Source of the DNA: Calditrichia bacterium
GTDB taxonomy: Bacteria > Calditrichota > Calditrichia > Calditrichales > Calditrichaceae
Direction of reading: 5' to 3'
Length of the DNA stretch: 64,000 bases
Assembly (NCBI GenBank): GCA_026983775.1
Contig: JALSTK010000117.1
Coordinates: forward strand, 62,001-126,000
Below, one piece after another: positions 17,042 to 27,714 of the stretch (position 1 is the stretch's first letter; every line of letters begins with the position of its first letter). The position numbers and the translations under genes were made by a program. Below the pieces are notes generated by a model. That model searched no databases. It saw nothing but the letters and a program-made list of their open reading frames with translations, and was not told the DNA's origin.

Positions 17042-18072
17042 AAAAAATCGATGACTACCTTACCGAATTGTTCGCCCTCTTCCAAATAACGATGAGCCTC
17101 TTTGATATCTTCATAGGAGAAAACTTTACTGACGATCGGTTTGAACTGCTTTCTGTCCACCATCTTTAAGATTTGGAGTACATCATGGAGCGTACCCATA
17201 GTCGATCCGATAAGTTGTTGATGTTTGATGAACAGAGAACGGATGTCGATTTTTACCAGAGGGCCGGTAGTTGCTCCGCAGGTGACCAGTTTACCCCCTT
17301 TACGTAGGGCCCGTAGCGAATCATTCCACGTTTTAGCCCCCGGATGTTCGAAAACCACATCGACTCCCCTGCCTTGGGTTAGTTGGAGGACGCTCTTTCC
17401 CACCGGCTGTTTGTTGTAATTTATAATATAATCCGCTCCCAGTTGCCGGGCCACCTCTTGCTTTTGATCGGACCCTACGGTTGTAATAACCGTGGCACCC
17501 AGCGCTTTGGCCATCTGAATGGCTGCGCTGCCGATGCCGCTGGAAGCGCCGTATATCAAAATCCAATCGCCATATTTTAAACCTGCTTTGGGAATCAGCA
17601 TGTGATAGGCAGTCATGGCAGCAAGAGGCAAGGCTGCCGCCTGATGCCAGTCGAGAGACCCGGGTTTGGGCAGAACGTATTTGGCCGGTACGGAGATGTA
17701 CTCGGCCTGCACCCCCTGAACGCTTTCACCTGGGATATGGAACTCCCGGCACAAATTTTCCCGGCCGGATAAACAAAATGCACAATGTCCGCAGGAACGG
17801 ATGGGAACGGTAATAACCTCATCTCCCTTTTGAAAGGGATAGTCCCTTGCTGCGATACGACCCGCCTTCTGTACGATACCGGTCGCATCGCTACCCATGA
17901 TCATCGGTAATGAAACCCCGGGAATTCCTTCGCGAACCCAGAGATCGAGATGATTCAGGGCGGAAGATTTCACTTTGATGAGCACTTCATCGGCTGCTAT
18001 GCGCGGATAATCCATCTCATCGATTTGTAGTACCTGCCGGTTACCATGAGCGTGAATACGAATGGCTTTCAT
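17038..18072 (-). CDS. Zinc-binding MDR-family dehydrogenase/quinone oxidoreductase
   Basis: A 344-residue medium-chain dehydrogenase/reductase. The GroES-like domain holds the structural zinc cysteines 94, 97, 100 and 108 (CGHCAFCLSGRENLC). The catalytic-zinc cysteine position near residue 40 reads ALNHLDLW, as in zinc-independent quinone reductases, so the active site probably lacks catalytic zinc. The Rossmann domain has IYGASSGIGSAAIQMAKALGA. The substrate is unknown. It ends in a 4-bp convergent overlap with the dynamin-like GTPase, with no room for a terminator, so the two 3' ends probably affect each other. An MFS gene lies upstream on the same strand, 11 bp away. Confidence 0.88.
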   Translation of the reverse strand: MKAIRIHAHGNRQVLQIDEMDYPRIAADEVLIKVKSSALNHLDLWVREGIPGVSLPMIMGSDATGIVQKAGRIAARDYPFQKGDEVITVPIRSCGHCAFCLSGRENLCREFHIPGESVQGVQAEYISVPAKYVLPKPGSLDWHQAAALPLAAMTAYHMLIPKAGLKYGDWILIYGASSGIGSAAIQMAKALGATVITTVGSDQKQEVARQLGADYIINYNKQPVGKSVLQLTQGRGVDVVFEHPGAKTWNDSLRALRKGGKLVTCGATTGPLVKIDIRSLFIKHQQLIGSTMGTLHDVLQILKMVDRKQFKPIVSKVFSYEDIKEAHRYLEEGEQFGKVVIDFF

Positions 18073-18083
18073 GAGTTTTCCTC

Positions 18084-19346
18084 TTACGTGAATAAATGTT
18101 TATACGACAAATGGTCCTTTGAAACCGAGCGAGTACAATATAAGCGGGTGGCCAGAACAGACCCTGCACTGAGCATCAGACTGGTAAAAATAAAGACATA
18201 GGCATAGGAAATATAATTAACCAAAAATCCCCCGATTAGAGGGTAAAGGATACTGGGTAGCTGTAAAATGTTTTTTACTGCGACATACGACGGAACATCG
18301 CTTTTGGGAGCGATTTCCAACAGGTAATTGGAGATGCCCAGTGACAAACCTTTGTAAGTGATACCGATCAGAAAGAAGACCAAAATGTATAAATAGTGAT
18401 GAATCATCGGTAGTAACAGAGCGGCCAGAGGTGTGGCGGCGCTGAGCATACCGATCAGAAAAAGAACCAGACGGAAATTCTTCTTATCCCCTAATCGTCC
18501 CCAGCTTGGACCGGCCACAATTTCACCTATAATTTGAGCCGTTACAAAAAGGCCGATCAATGAAAGCGGTAGATTTAATTGACTCTTGGCGTAAATAACA
18601 TACAAAGGCAGAACGATTCCAATCCCCGAAAGTAAAATTTCTACCCAAATAAAACGCAGGAAGTTGGGATTATTTTTTAACAGGTTGAAATGGGCGTACC
18701 ATGAAGTCGATTGCCGTTTGTCGGCTCCGGGCAATTCTTTAACCGAAGCAAAACCGGCCCAGGCAATATACAGGGCCAGGCCGGAGAATAAATAGAGCAG
18801 AGCATAGTTTCGAGGAAAAACCATTGGGCCGGAAAGGATACGCTTGGTCAGGTAACCGGCTCCCAGTCCGAGTAATCCTCCCAGGAAGTAACGGTAACCA
18901 AAATTTTTACCCCGTTTTTTAGGATCAATGGTCTTGGAAAAAACGGCGAAATAACTGATATCGCCCATGCCTCCGGCCAGGAAAAAAATGAGCATAATGA
19001 AAAAAATAAGGGTTAAAATGAGTAAACTATGAGGCGAATGGACAAAGAACAGCAAGGCACCCATGGCGACCATACTCGTGCCGCGAATCAGAACCGCTGC
19101 AATTAAAAAGGGTTTTTTGATTTTGCTGCGCTGCACCCAGTTCACAAAAAAAATCTGCGGTACAATAGAACCTACACGGTTCGCTGAAAGAAGTAATCCC
19201 GAGAGCAGGGAAGAGCCGCTCAGTAGATAAATCAACGAAGTCTGAACGGTAGTGATCTGGGTAAAGGCATTGGCTACATATAAAAATACACCATGCCAGA
19301 CAAAAGCAAAGAAATTATAGGTATAGTATTTTTTCTGGGCATCCAT
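18084..19346 (-). CDS. MFS transporter
   Basis: A 420-residue membrane protein with about 12 hydrophobic helices and MFS-like loops (for example WGRLGDKKNFRLVLF around 280-295, the typical GxxxDKxxxR motif). The substrate is unknown. The start at 19346 (MDAQKKYY) is preferred because the 14 residues of the longer frame are not typical and lack a ribosome-binding site; this is uncertain. The gene runs into the MDR dehydrogenase 11 bp downstream, so they probably form a two-gene operon. Confidence 0.85.
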   Translation of the reverse strand: MDAQKKYYTYNFFAFVWHGVFLYVANAFTQITTVQTSLIYLLSGSSLLSGLLLSANRVGSIVPQIFFVNWVQRSKIKKPFLIAAVLIRGTSMVAMGALLFFVHSPHSLLILTLIFFIMLIFFLAGGMGDISYFAVFSKTIDPKKRGKNFGYRYFLGGLLGLGAGYLTKRILSGPMVFPRNYALLYLFSGLALYIAWAGFASVKELPGADKRQSTSWYAHFNLLKNNPNFLRFIWVEILLSGIGIVLPLYVIYAKSQLNLPLSLIGLFVTAQIIGEIVAGPSWGRLGDKKNFRLVLFLIGMLSAATPLAALLLPMIHHYLYILVFFLIGITYKGLSLGISNYLLEIAPKSDVPSYVAVKNILQLPSILYPLIGGFLVNYISYAYVFIFTSLMLSAGSVLATRLYCTRSVSKDHLSYKHLFT

Positions 19347-19618
19347 CGTTTTTATTTCCACTCTTCGAATGAAGCGGCAATGTATCAATTTTAGCGAATA
19401 GATTCAAATTTGAAGACTGGTAGTGATCGTTTTGTTTTGTCACCAGGCTATTGGGCGAGAGGGTGGATGAAAAGCGGTGAATCAGAAGCATCTTTTTCGT
19501 AGGACATAATCCGGTCAGAACTTTTCAGATTTAGTTTTTTTAAAATTTTTTATTGCAATCGGCATGGTTTCTTTATAAGATACGGATGAAAGTGGGTTTT
19601 ATTATGGAGGACTATCAA

Positions 19619-20149
19619 ATGAAAGTCACTTATTTCGTTTCAATCGTTTTACTTGTTTTTTTATTCAGTTGCCAAAAAAATTCCGAACCTCTTGTGCCCT
19701 GGGGAAAGGCGTCGAACGGTTTACAGCTTTCGTTAAAGATCAGTAAGAGCCAGCTTAAAAAAGAGGAACCGGTTATAGTTAACCTGTTTGTGAAAAATGT
19801 GAGTGATGAACGTATGGAGCATACCCTGTTGGCCACGTTAAGATTAGATGCTATGCAGCAGGGGCCGTCCTACGAATCCTATTTTGATCTGATGGCGGAT
19901 AATCAGGAGGCATTATACAAATCGTCTATGAATCATCCCAGCTCAAATTTTGTAATCGCACCCGGTGAACAGAAAAAGTATCAATTTGATATGACCCGGC
20001 TGGGTTGGGTTATGGCCGTAGATTCTCGTCCTCCTTATGCCGAATTCTATGATTTGGTTCAAAAAAATGAATATACGCTTAGCTTTGAACTGGAACTGGC
20101 TTCCGATCAGACGGTTCGTTCGAATTCGGTAAAAGTAAAGATTGAATAA
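19619..20149 (+). CDS. Lipoprotein with BsuPI-like beta-sandwich
   Basis: A 176-residue exported lipoprotein (signal with lipobox LFSC, then QKN). The mature part looks like one immunoglobulin-like beta-sandwich with alternating strands (LQLSLKISKSQ, EPVIVNLFVKNVS, PGEQKKYQFDMTRLGW), resembling the intracellular proteinase-inhibitor (BsuPI) fold family; this is a pattern impression only. The start at 19619 is set by GGAGG at 19606-19610. No functional link with its neighbours is evident. Confidence 0.75.
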   Translation: MKVTYFVSIVLLVFLFSCQKNSEPLVPWGKASNGLQLSLKISKSQLKKEEPVIVNLFVKNVSDERMEHTLLATLRLDAMQQGPSYESYFDLMADNQEALYKSSMNHPSSNFVIAPGEQKKYQFDMTRLGWVMAVDSRPPYAEFYDLVQKNEYTLSFELELASDQTVRSNSVKVKIE

Positions 20150-20344
20150 ACGATTTTCACGTAAACAAATTTACAGCTATCCTGACCAATTTCATTCGAA
20201 TATGACTTTATTCGCCGGGGAATTGAGGAAAAACAGTTTATTGGAAAACGTTCAATAGATTGCAAGGTTCCGAAATTTTAAAGACTCATCCGGGACAACC
20301 GATCATAGATACTACCGGTTAGTGCCGTATTCTCTCCTGTCATG

Positions 20345-20384
20345 CCTGCCCGTCCTTTGGCTGGCCTGTCCGTCCTTTGGCGGG
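20345..20384. repeat. Two tandem 20-bp repeats
   Basis: The unit CCTGCCCGTCCTTTGGCTGG at 20345-20364 is followed directly by a copy with two differences at 20365-20384. The function is unknown; such units often mark small expandable intergenic repeats. Confidence 0.6.
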
Positions 20385-20449
20385 CCCAACTTGATTGGGA
20401 ATCCATGCTCACACTCTGCCGGTACCATGTCGTTCCCAATCACCTCACC

Positions 20450-20536
20450 TTGTCATTCCCAACTTGATTGGGAATCCAGACCCGGATCCGAGTGGTGTGA
20501 TCGTTCCTGGATTCCCGTTTGCACGGGAATGACACG
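20450..20536. repeat. Imperfect palindromic intergenic repeat (TCATTCCC...GGGAATGA type)
   Basis: The left arm starts TGTCATTCCC and ends GGGAATCCAG; the right arm (20508-20536) is its approximate reverse complement, ending GGGAATGACAC. The two arms enclose about 30 bp. Repeats of this look are scattered through many bacterial genomes and can fold as a long hairpin. A partial copy lies just upstream (20388-20440). Confidence 0.65.
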
Positions 20537-20657
20537 GTTTGTACCGTTTCGGTCAGTTGTTCACCGGTTAACCGTGATCCCCAGTAGCGGGTATCGCAGG
20601 AGCTTAACAAAAGCGGGATAAGCAGCGGAATGAGTATTTGCGTGATTCTCATTTCTC

Positions 20658-23651
20658 TCATGATTCCCAATCGGGCTTTAGAATAATTCCCTGATTATTG
20701 CGTCCATTCATTTTTATGAGAATAGGTTTGTTTAAATGAATATGCTTCACATATTGCAAAGTTTCCTCTTCGGGCTGAGCGCGGAGCCAGTCCCAATCGA
20801 TAAAGCCCCGCTCTTTGAAGGAATTGACCGTAAAATAGCCGATCATAAAAGAAGTGAGATTCTGGAAAAAGTGTGAGCCCTGAGAAGGTTCCACCATAAA
20901 ATCCTTAAAACTGGTTTCAACGATCGCCTGGGCTCCGGAGATCTGGTCCCATTTCACAGGAATTCCCAACCAGGGATCCAGAGAACCCCACCGGCCCACT
21001 CCGATCAAAAGATAGGGCTTCCGGGCCGATTGCAATTTGGCATTCAATTGTCCCACCTCTCGGGCTACCTCATGGCTTTTGGACCGTTCGAAAGTCTGAA
21101 TATCTACATACACGATATCCTGAATATCCTTTATGATACCATGTCCCAGCACCTGCGGACTCTGGCAAATAAGGTGATTTTTATTGCTTACTTTAATATG
21201 CAAAACTTCTTCTTCACGTTTTAAAACCAGGGGACGCATCTGTAAGAAACCGAATTCCTTCGGTGTACCGGCAGGCACGGACAGGTTTACGGCAAACTCA
21301 ATTTCAACAGGGGTTCCCATACCCCATTTACCCAGATCAAGCAGTAATTCCAATATCTGAGATAAGGGAAAGATTTTATGTTTTAATACCGGGGCAAAGG
21401 TTACGATCCGTGCCCCGGGTCTGGAAATGCCGTCATAGATCGTATCATTCTCATGTGAATAGGTGGAACCAACATAAAACAAGGTGTTATCTTTTTCAGA
21501 TGCTTTCAGACTATACAGTTTTACACAGATATCATGAGTTACACAGCTTTTATCCGGGCTTGCTTCCAGGTCCAGAGCATAGAATTTATGCTGGGCATTG
21601 CGCAGGGCTTTCTGTGGAGAAGAGAACTGAATTAAGTGATTGGGATATTTCGGAGAGAACTTGACGGTATTGCCTCCGTCTACTACGGTTTTACCGAGAC
21701 CCAAAGCTACAGAAGCTATGCCGTCTTCGGAAGTCTGAGGGGGAATGGGATAAAAATTATAGGATTTGGCAACCCCGGAGAAGGTCGGGTAAAAACGGTT
21801 GTTGTGACGCTGACCCACCAACTTTTGAACGATGACCGCCATTTTCTCTTCTTCGAGACGATAGGAGGTTACTCTGATATAATCTTTCGTGCCATGGTAA
21901 AAGGTAGAAGCATACACACGCTTAATGGCATTGAGTAATTGTTCGAGACGAAGGTCCAAATCGGCTTGATGATTGGGAATCATATAGGTTTCGTACACTC
22001 CGGCAAAGGGATGGTATTGGGAATCTTCCAGCAAGCTGGAGGAACGTACGGCCAGGGGTTCTTTTACAATTTCCAGAAATTCTCGAAGCTGCCGGCGAAT
22101 ATCATCGGGAAATTTTTCAGCATCGAGAAAGCGCTGGGTGATTTGGGCATCATCATTGGTATTTAAGGCAAAATTACGTAAATCGTTCTCATCGATGAAA
22201 GTATCAAAGACATCTGTTCCGATAATAATACCCGGTGGGATGCGAATAAGAATTCCTTCGAAGCTGTTGTAAATATTGTAATTATTAATCAAGGTATTCA
22301 CAAAACTGAGGCCGCGTGCTTTTCCCCCCAATGAACCGCCGCCGATTCTGGCCAGATCATTTTGGGGATTAAAAGAATCTTTGTTAAAGTCTGTGATTTT
22401 TCCGCGTTGTCGCGCCTTACGATAGGCCCGCAGGGAAGAAACCAAATCGTCACGTAATTCCTGAATGGATTGATAATCCGATACCTTACGAGGTCGTAAC
22501 TTATCGGCCAGGGCAAACTCGGTTCTGGCCTTTAGCCAATTAGAGAAATGATTGTGCTCGGCATGGTATTGGATACATTCATCGGGAACGGTTTTCAGCA
22601 TCTTTTCAAAAGAGGGAAGGTCTCCGGCCCGACCGACCTCTTTGCCATCGGCCGTTGTAAAAACAAAATCTCCGAATCCGAATCTTGAGATCGTAAATTT
22701 TCGTAGTTCATGTAAAAGAGTCGGTGAGTTTTTTAATAAAAAGGAAGCACCCACCTTATAAGCCAACGGTTCGTTCTCGGCACGATTGGATTGAAGCAAA
22801 ATCGGAATATCGCTGTATCGCTTCTTCACAGCCCGGGCAAATTTCAGTCCTGCTTTGGGGTCGTGCTGACCCTTATGCCAAAAGTCGATATCGGAAATCA
22901 CTCCCAGGATCAGTTCTTTATATTTCTTAAAGTAATACCAGGCTTCTTCATAAGAGGTACAAAGCAAGACCTTGGGACGGGCCCGCATACGCAGATACCG
23001 ATCCGAAAGATTGATGCCTTCGATAATCAGACGCTGGGCCTGAATAAGGACTTCTGTATACAATAAGGGCAGATAAGCGGAGTAAAAACGGACACTGTCT
23101 TCAATTAAAATAATGGACTGCACGCCTACGGTTTTGGAATCGTGCTCCACATTCATCCGGTCTTCAAAATATTTAATAATGGCGATAATCAATCGAAAGT
23201 CACCGGTCCAGATAAAGACCCGGTCGAATACGGTCATATCCCAGTATGATTCCAATTGGGAAAGTTCACGGTTGTCATAAGCCAAAAGGACGATGGGTAT
23301 GGTATGGCCTTTTTCCCGAATGAGTCTGGCCAGTTTGGTTGGATGCATATCTTCGATATGCTGGGTCATAATGATCAGATCATAGCGTTTTTCATTTTTT
23401 GCCAGTTCCAGGGCCTCTTTTCCTGTGGAAACGCGGGTGATTTCCGGGGAATGGCTAAGGTTTAAACCCTTATATTCATCACGAATCAATTCATAAAGAC
23501 GACCGTCCTCTTCAAAAACATACAGGTCGTAAAGACTGGAAACGACAAGAAGGTCTCGGATGCGATAGCGCATGAGATTCTGAAAACTCTGGAATTGAGC
23601 ATTTATATCACGGCCTTTGAAAGATTTGATAAATTCGGATTTTGTTTTCAT
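20658..23651 (-). CDS. Tandem-receiver protein with PPDK/PEP-synthase-type ATP-binding domain
   Basis: A 997-residue cytoplasmic protein. N-terminal: two response-regulator-like domains. The first (about 30-150) is degenerate, with DLIIMTQHI where the phospho-Asp should be. The second (about 175-335) keeps ILIEDS, an Asp in GVISDIDFW and the Lys in FLLKNS. From about 430 to 860 it matches the ATP-grasp N-terminal domain of pyruvate phosphate dikinase/PEP synthase (GGGSLGGKARGL, AVRSSSLLEDSQYHPFAG). The last 110 residues form an unassigned module (GVGRWGSLDPWLG, then PSQGSHFFQN). The phospho-histidine and PEP-binding domains are absent, so it cannot be a complete PEP synthase. The start at 23651 follows GGA at normal spacing. 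It lies behind gdhA and a terminator. The acceptor and reaction are unknown. Confidence 0.85.
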   Translation of the reverse strand: MKTKSEFIKSFKGRDINAQFQSFQNLMRYRIRDLLVVSSLYDLYVFEEDGRLYELIRDEYKGLNLSHSPEITRVSTGKEALELAKNEKRYDLIIMTQHIEDMHPTKLARLIREKGHTIPIVLLAYDNRELSQLESYWDMTVFDRVFIWTGDFRLIIAIIKYFEDRMNVEHDSKTVGVQSIILIEDSVRFYSAYLPLLYTEVLIQAQRLIIEGINLSDRYLRMRARPKVLLCTSYEEAWYYFKKYKELILGVISDIDFWHKGQHDPKAGLKFARAVKKRYSDIPILLQSNRAENEPLAYKVGASFLLKNSPTLLHELRKFTISRFGFGDFVFTTADGKEVGRAGDLPSFEKMLKTVPDECIQYHAEHNHFSNWLKARTEFALADKLRPRKVSDYQSIQELRDDLVSSLRAYRKARQRGKITDFNKDSFNPQNDLARIGGGSLGGKARGLSFVNTLINNYNIYNSFEGILIRIPPGIIIGTDVFDTFIDENDLRNFALNTNDDAQITQRFLDAEKFPDDIRRQLREFLEIVKEPLAVRSSSLLEDSQYHPFAGVYETYMIPNHQADLDLRLEQLLNAIKRVYASTFYHGTKDYIRVTSYRLEEEKMAVIVQKLVGQRHNNRFYPTFSGVAKSYNFYPIPPQTSEDGIASVALGLGKTVVDGGNTVKFSPKYPNHLIQFSSPQKALRNAQHKFYALDLEASPDKSCVTHDICVKLYSLKASEKDNTLFYVGSTYSHENDTIYDGISRPGARIVTFAPVLKHKIFPLSQILELLLDLGKWGMGTPVEIEFAVNLSVPAGTPKEFGFLQMRPLVLKREEEVLHIKVSNKNHLICQSPQVLGHGIIKDIQDIVYVDIQTFERSKSHEVAREVGQLNAKLQSARKPYLLIGVGRWGSLDPWLGIPVKWDQISGAQAIVETSFKDFMVEPSQGSHFFQNLTSFMIGYFTVNSFKERGFIDWDWLRAQPEEETLQYVKHIHLNKPILIKMNGRNNQGIILKPDWES

Positions 23652-23721
23652 ATGAATTCCGTTTCTAAATTCTTTTTTGATAAAGATAGGAAGGATAGAA
23701 GTAATCCACAAGATATGCCAT

Positions 23722-23747
23722 AAAAAAAGCCCGGGTTTCCCCGGGCT
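23722..23747 (-). terminator. Intrinsic terminator after gdhA
   Basis: Perfect 8-bp GC-rich stem AGCCCGGG-TTTC-CCCGGGCT (23728-23747) with a seven-base U tract on the minus strand. It lies 32 bp downstream of the gdhA stop and upstream of the tandem-receiver ATP-grasp gene, so that gene is expressed by read-through or its own promoter in the 70 bp left. Confidence 0.9.
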
Positions 23748-23779
23748 GGTGGGTGTAAGTATGATTTAACGGGAGGACA

Positions 23780-25207
<1,428 letters not shown>

Positions 25208-25332
25208 TTACAAAAGGAGATATACAAAAAAAATAGTAGAATATATGAAATCTGTGTAATAAAAATTACTACAACCCAAGATTCAAAAGGGCTCTCCCTC
25301 ATGTGCGAAGCGTATTGCGGTTTGGATGGAGC

Positions 25333-25968
25333 CTAGACATCGATCAGTTTGTACTGCAGGGCATATCGGGTTAGTTCCACATTGGATTTTAAGTGCATTT
25401 TTTCCAGGATGCGATTGCGATAGGAATATACGGTATGAACGCTGATGGCCAGGGAAGCGGCGATTTTTTCAGCAGACAAACCGGAAGCGATCTGACACAT
25501 GATTTGGTACTCCCGGTCGGATAAGGCTTCATGCAAAAGTAAAGGCTCTTTGGCTTCCAGGGAATCGGCCAGGCGCTCGGCCAAAGAAGGACTGATATAG
25601 CGGTGCCCGCCGACGATTTTACGAATGGCATTGACCAGTTCATCCGGGGCACTTACTTTTTTCAGATAACCGGCCGCACCGGCCTTCAGGGCACGCATGC
25701 CATACTGTTCTTCGGCATACATACTGAGAATAAGGATGGGCGTCTGCGGATAATCCAGACGTAACTGTTTAAGGGCATCCAATCCGGAACGATCCGGCAT
25801 ATTTATGTCCAGGATAATGATATCCCAGCTTTCTTTTTTTAAAAGATCGAACAATGCGCCGATGGTCCCCGCTTCCCCCGTAACCTTCATATCCGATTCT
25901 TCGGCTACGATTTGTTTAAGTCCTTCGCGAACAATAGCATGGTCGTCTGCGATTAAGATGTGAATCAT
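25333..25968 (-). CDS. NarL/LuxR-type response regulator
   Basis: A 211-residue regulator with an N-terminal receiver (acidic pair Asp8-Asp9, phosphoacceptor Asp54 in IILDINMP, conserved Lys in GYLKKVS) and a C-terminal GerE/LuxR helix-turn-helix (about 148-205, LSDREYQIMCQIASGLSAEKIA). It starts 13 bp after the kinase gene, so the pair is cognate. Adjacent genes gdhA and the two ATP-grasp proteins are the natural candidate targets; no binding site can be identified by eye. Confidence 0.93.
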   Translation of the reverse strand: MIHILIADDHAIVREGLKQIVAEESDMKVTGEAGTIGALFDLLKKESWDIIILDINMPDRSGLDALKQLRLDYPQTPILILSMYAEEQYGMRALKAGAAGYLKKVSAPDELVNAIRKIVGGHRYISPSLAERLADSLEAKEPLLLHEALSDREYQIMCQIASGLSAEKIAASLAISVHTVYSYRNRILEKMHLKSNVELTRYALQYKLIDV

Positions 25969-25981
25969 TCCAAAACCTCTT

Positions 25982-27712
25982 TCAAGTTTCCAGGGGCATT
26001 TCCACTTTTACATTACTTCCTTTACCGGCAACGCCATGGATGCTGACTCTGCCGCCGAATATCAAAGCGCGTTCCTTCATTCCCAGAATGCCCAGTGAGC
26101 GGGGGTCTTCTATCTGAGAGCGGGTAATACCCCGGCCATTATCGGTCACCTCTAAAATCAAATGTTGATTTTCCCTTCGTAAAAATACGGATACCCGTTC
26201 GGCCTGAGCATGGCGAGCAACATTGGTTAGCGCTTCCTGAAAGATACGAAAAATCGCCGTTGCCTTTTCGGCATCGATCTGCATATCTTCTTTAAGCAAA
26301 GAGCATTTACAGACGATTCCGCTATTTTTGGAAAACTCCTGGGCTTGCCATTCGATGGCCGCCCCCAGACCTAATTCATCCAGAATACCGGGGCGTAACT
26401 TGGCGCTGATGCGCTGCACCGATTCCACGGTTTGATCAATAAAATCTGATATCTTACCTATGCGTTGATGAATATCTTCCGAAGAGGATTGCAGTTTATT
26501 GCCCAGTAGTGAAACCTGGATTTTTAATACGGTCAGCACCTGTCCTAATTCGTCATGGATCTCTCTGGCGATCACTGCCCGTTCTTCTTCCCGGATACGT
26601 TGAATGCGTGAAGCCAGATTCCTCAGTTGCCGGCTGCTCCTTTTTAATTGTTGTTCGGCCTGCTTGCGTTGGGTGATATCGCGGGCAATGGATAGAATGG
26701 TTGGTTTGTTTTTATATTCGAACAGCAGAGCACTTATTTCCACCGGAATGGCCCGGTTATCTTTCCGTAAGAATTCCATCTCGTAAATGGCATGGTGTTC
26801 TTTTTCCAGTTGATCCAGAATGTCCGAAAGACGATCATAATATTGATTGGGTATAATAGAATACGGGTTGAGAGATAAAAAATCTTCATGGGAATACAAC
26901 AGACGCTGGCAGGCCACTTTATTCACTTCGAGAAAGGGACCGAACTTGAGATTAGGCAGCAAATGGTTGACAAAGACGGCATCATTGGCATGATTAAAAA
27001 GTAGGCGAAAACGTTCTTCACTCTTCTGCAGATTGAGTTCCGCCTGTTTCCGATGGGTAATATCTTTAATGACGCTTAATAACAGGGGAGAGGAAGAGGG
27101 CATTTCCAGAAAAGAATTGGAAAATTCCAGCCAGACTTCCTGTCCGTTCCATAATCTCCGTTTTCCGTCCTGGTGAGGGAAAATCTGATCATCTCTCAAA
27201 TGCTTGTGATAATCTTGCATCATATTTTCCCGAATGGCCGATTCATACACGACGGTAAAAGGGTAGCCCTCCAATTGTTCACGGGGTAGTCCTACCATTT
27301 GGCAATACGAATCATTTACTTGCAGAATGGTTCCCTTGCTATCCATTAAGCGCATACCGTCGGGTGAAATTTGCCAGAACTGTTCCAACAATTTCTCGGT
27401 ACGCTTCAAGGCCAGTTCCACATCCTGGTGCACTTTAAGACGGTTGTTTAAGGCTCGTTCGGCGGCATTCAGTTTTTCCCTGTCGTGCCGGGCATTATTG
27501 TGCAGATTTTGCAGGTCGGAGCGAACAATTTTAATATAACGGATGACCAGGAGGATGGCCAGGATAGTGCAAAGAGCGGATAGAGTCAGGTACAAAGATC
27601 GGTTGTAAAAAGAGAACAGAACCAAAACTTCGGCCAGTACCAATAAACCGAAAGCCGGAATTATATTATATCTGAAAGCATGTTCCGATGTAAAGCTGTT
27701 TTGTTCGTGCAT
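25982..27712 (-). CDS. PAS-containing NarX/DegS-type sensor histidine kinase
   Basis: A 576-residue kinase with two N-terminal membrane helices (about 14-60), a short coiled coil, two PAS domains (about 110-225 and 230-350) and a HisKA_3/HATPase core (phosphoacceptor about His386 in AREIHDELGQ; ATP lid DNGRGI and LGILGMKERA). There is almost no periplasmic loop, so the signal is probably read in the cytoplasm or membrane through the PAS domains. It is two bases downstream of the GAF/ATP-grasp/nucleotidyltransferase gene and 13 bp upstream of its response regulator, so all three form one operon. Confidence 0.92.
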   Translation of the reverse strand: MHEQNSFTSEHAFRYNIIPAFGLLVLAEVLVLFSFYNRSLYLTLSALCTILAILLVIRYIKIVRSDLQNLHNNARHDREKLNAAERALNNRLKVHQDVELALKRTEKLLEQFWQISPDGMRLMDSKGTILQVNDSYCQMVGLPREQLEGYPFTVVYESAIRENMMQDYHKHLRDDQIFPHQDGKRRLWNGQEVWLEFSNSFLEMPSSSPLLLSVIKDITHRKQAELNLQKSEERFRLLFNHANDAVFVNHLLPNLKFGPFLEVNKVACQRLLYSHEDFLSLNPYSIIPNQYYDRLSDILDQLEKEHHAIYEMEFLRKDNRAIPVEISALLFEYKNKPTILSIARDITQRKQAEQQLKRSSRQLRNLASRIQRIREEERAVIAREIHDELGQVLTVLKIQVSLLGNKLQSSSEDIHQRIGKISDFIDQTVESVQRISAKLRPGILDELGLGAAIEWQAQEFSKNSGIVCKCSLLKEDMQIDAEKATAIFRIFQEALTNVARHAQAERVSVFLRRENQHLILEVTDNGRGITRSQIEDPRSLGILGMKERALIFGGRVSIHGVAGKGSNVKVEMPLET

Positions 27713-27714
27713 GA

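Larger units (their letters stand above)
20150..20657. other. Repeat-bearing intergenic region
   Basis: About 500 bp without a credible gene. It holds a tandem 20-bp repeat (20345-20384), a partial palindromic repeat around 20388-20440 and a full imperfect palindrome at 20450-20536. The reading frame across it on the plus strand is made of these repeats and is not protein-like. Confidence 0.6.

Noticed and set aside
20322-20621. 99-codon plus-strand frame rich in Cys/Ser/Pro.
   Set aside because: Consists of tandem and palindromic intergenic repeats; it has no start signal.
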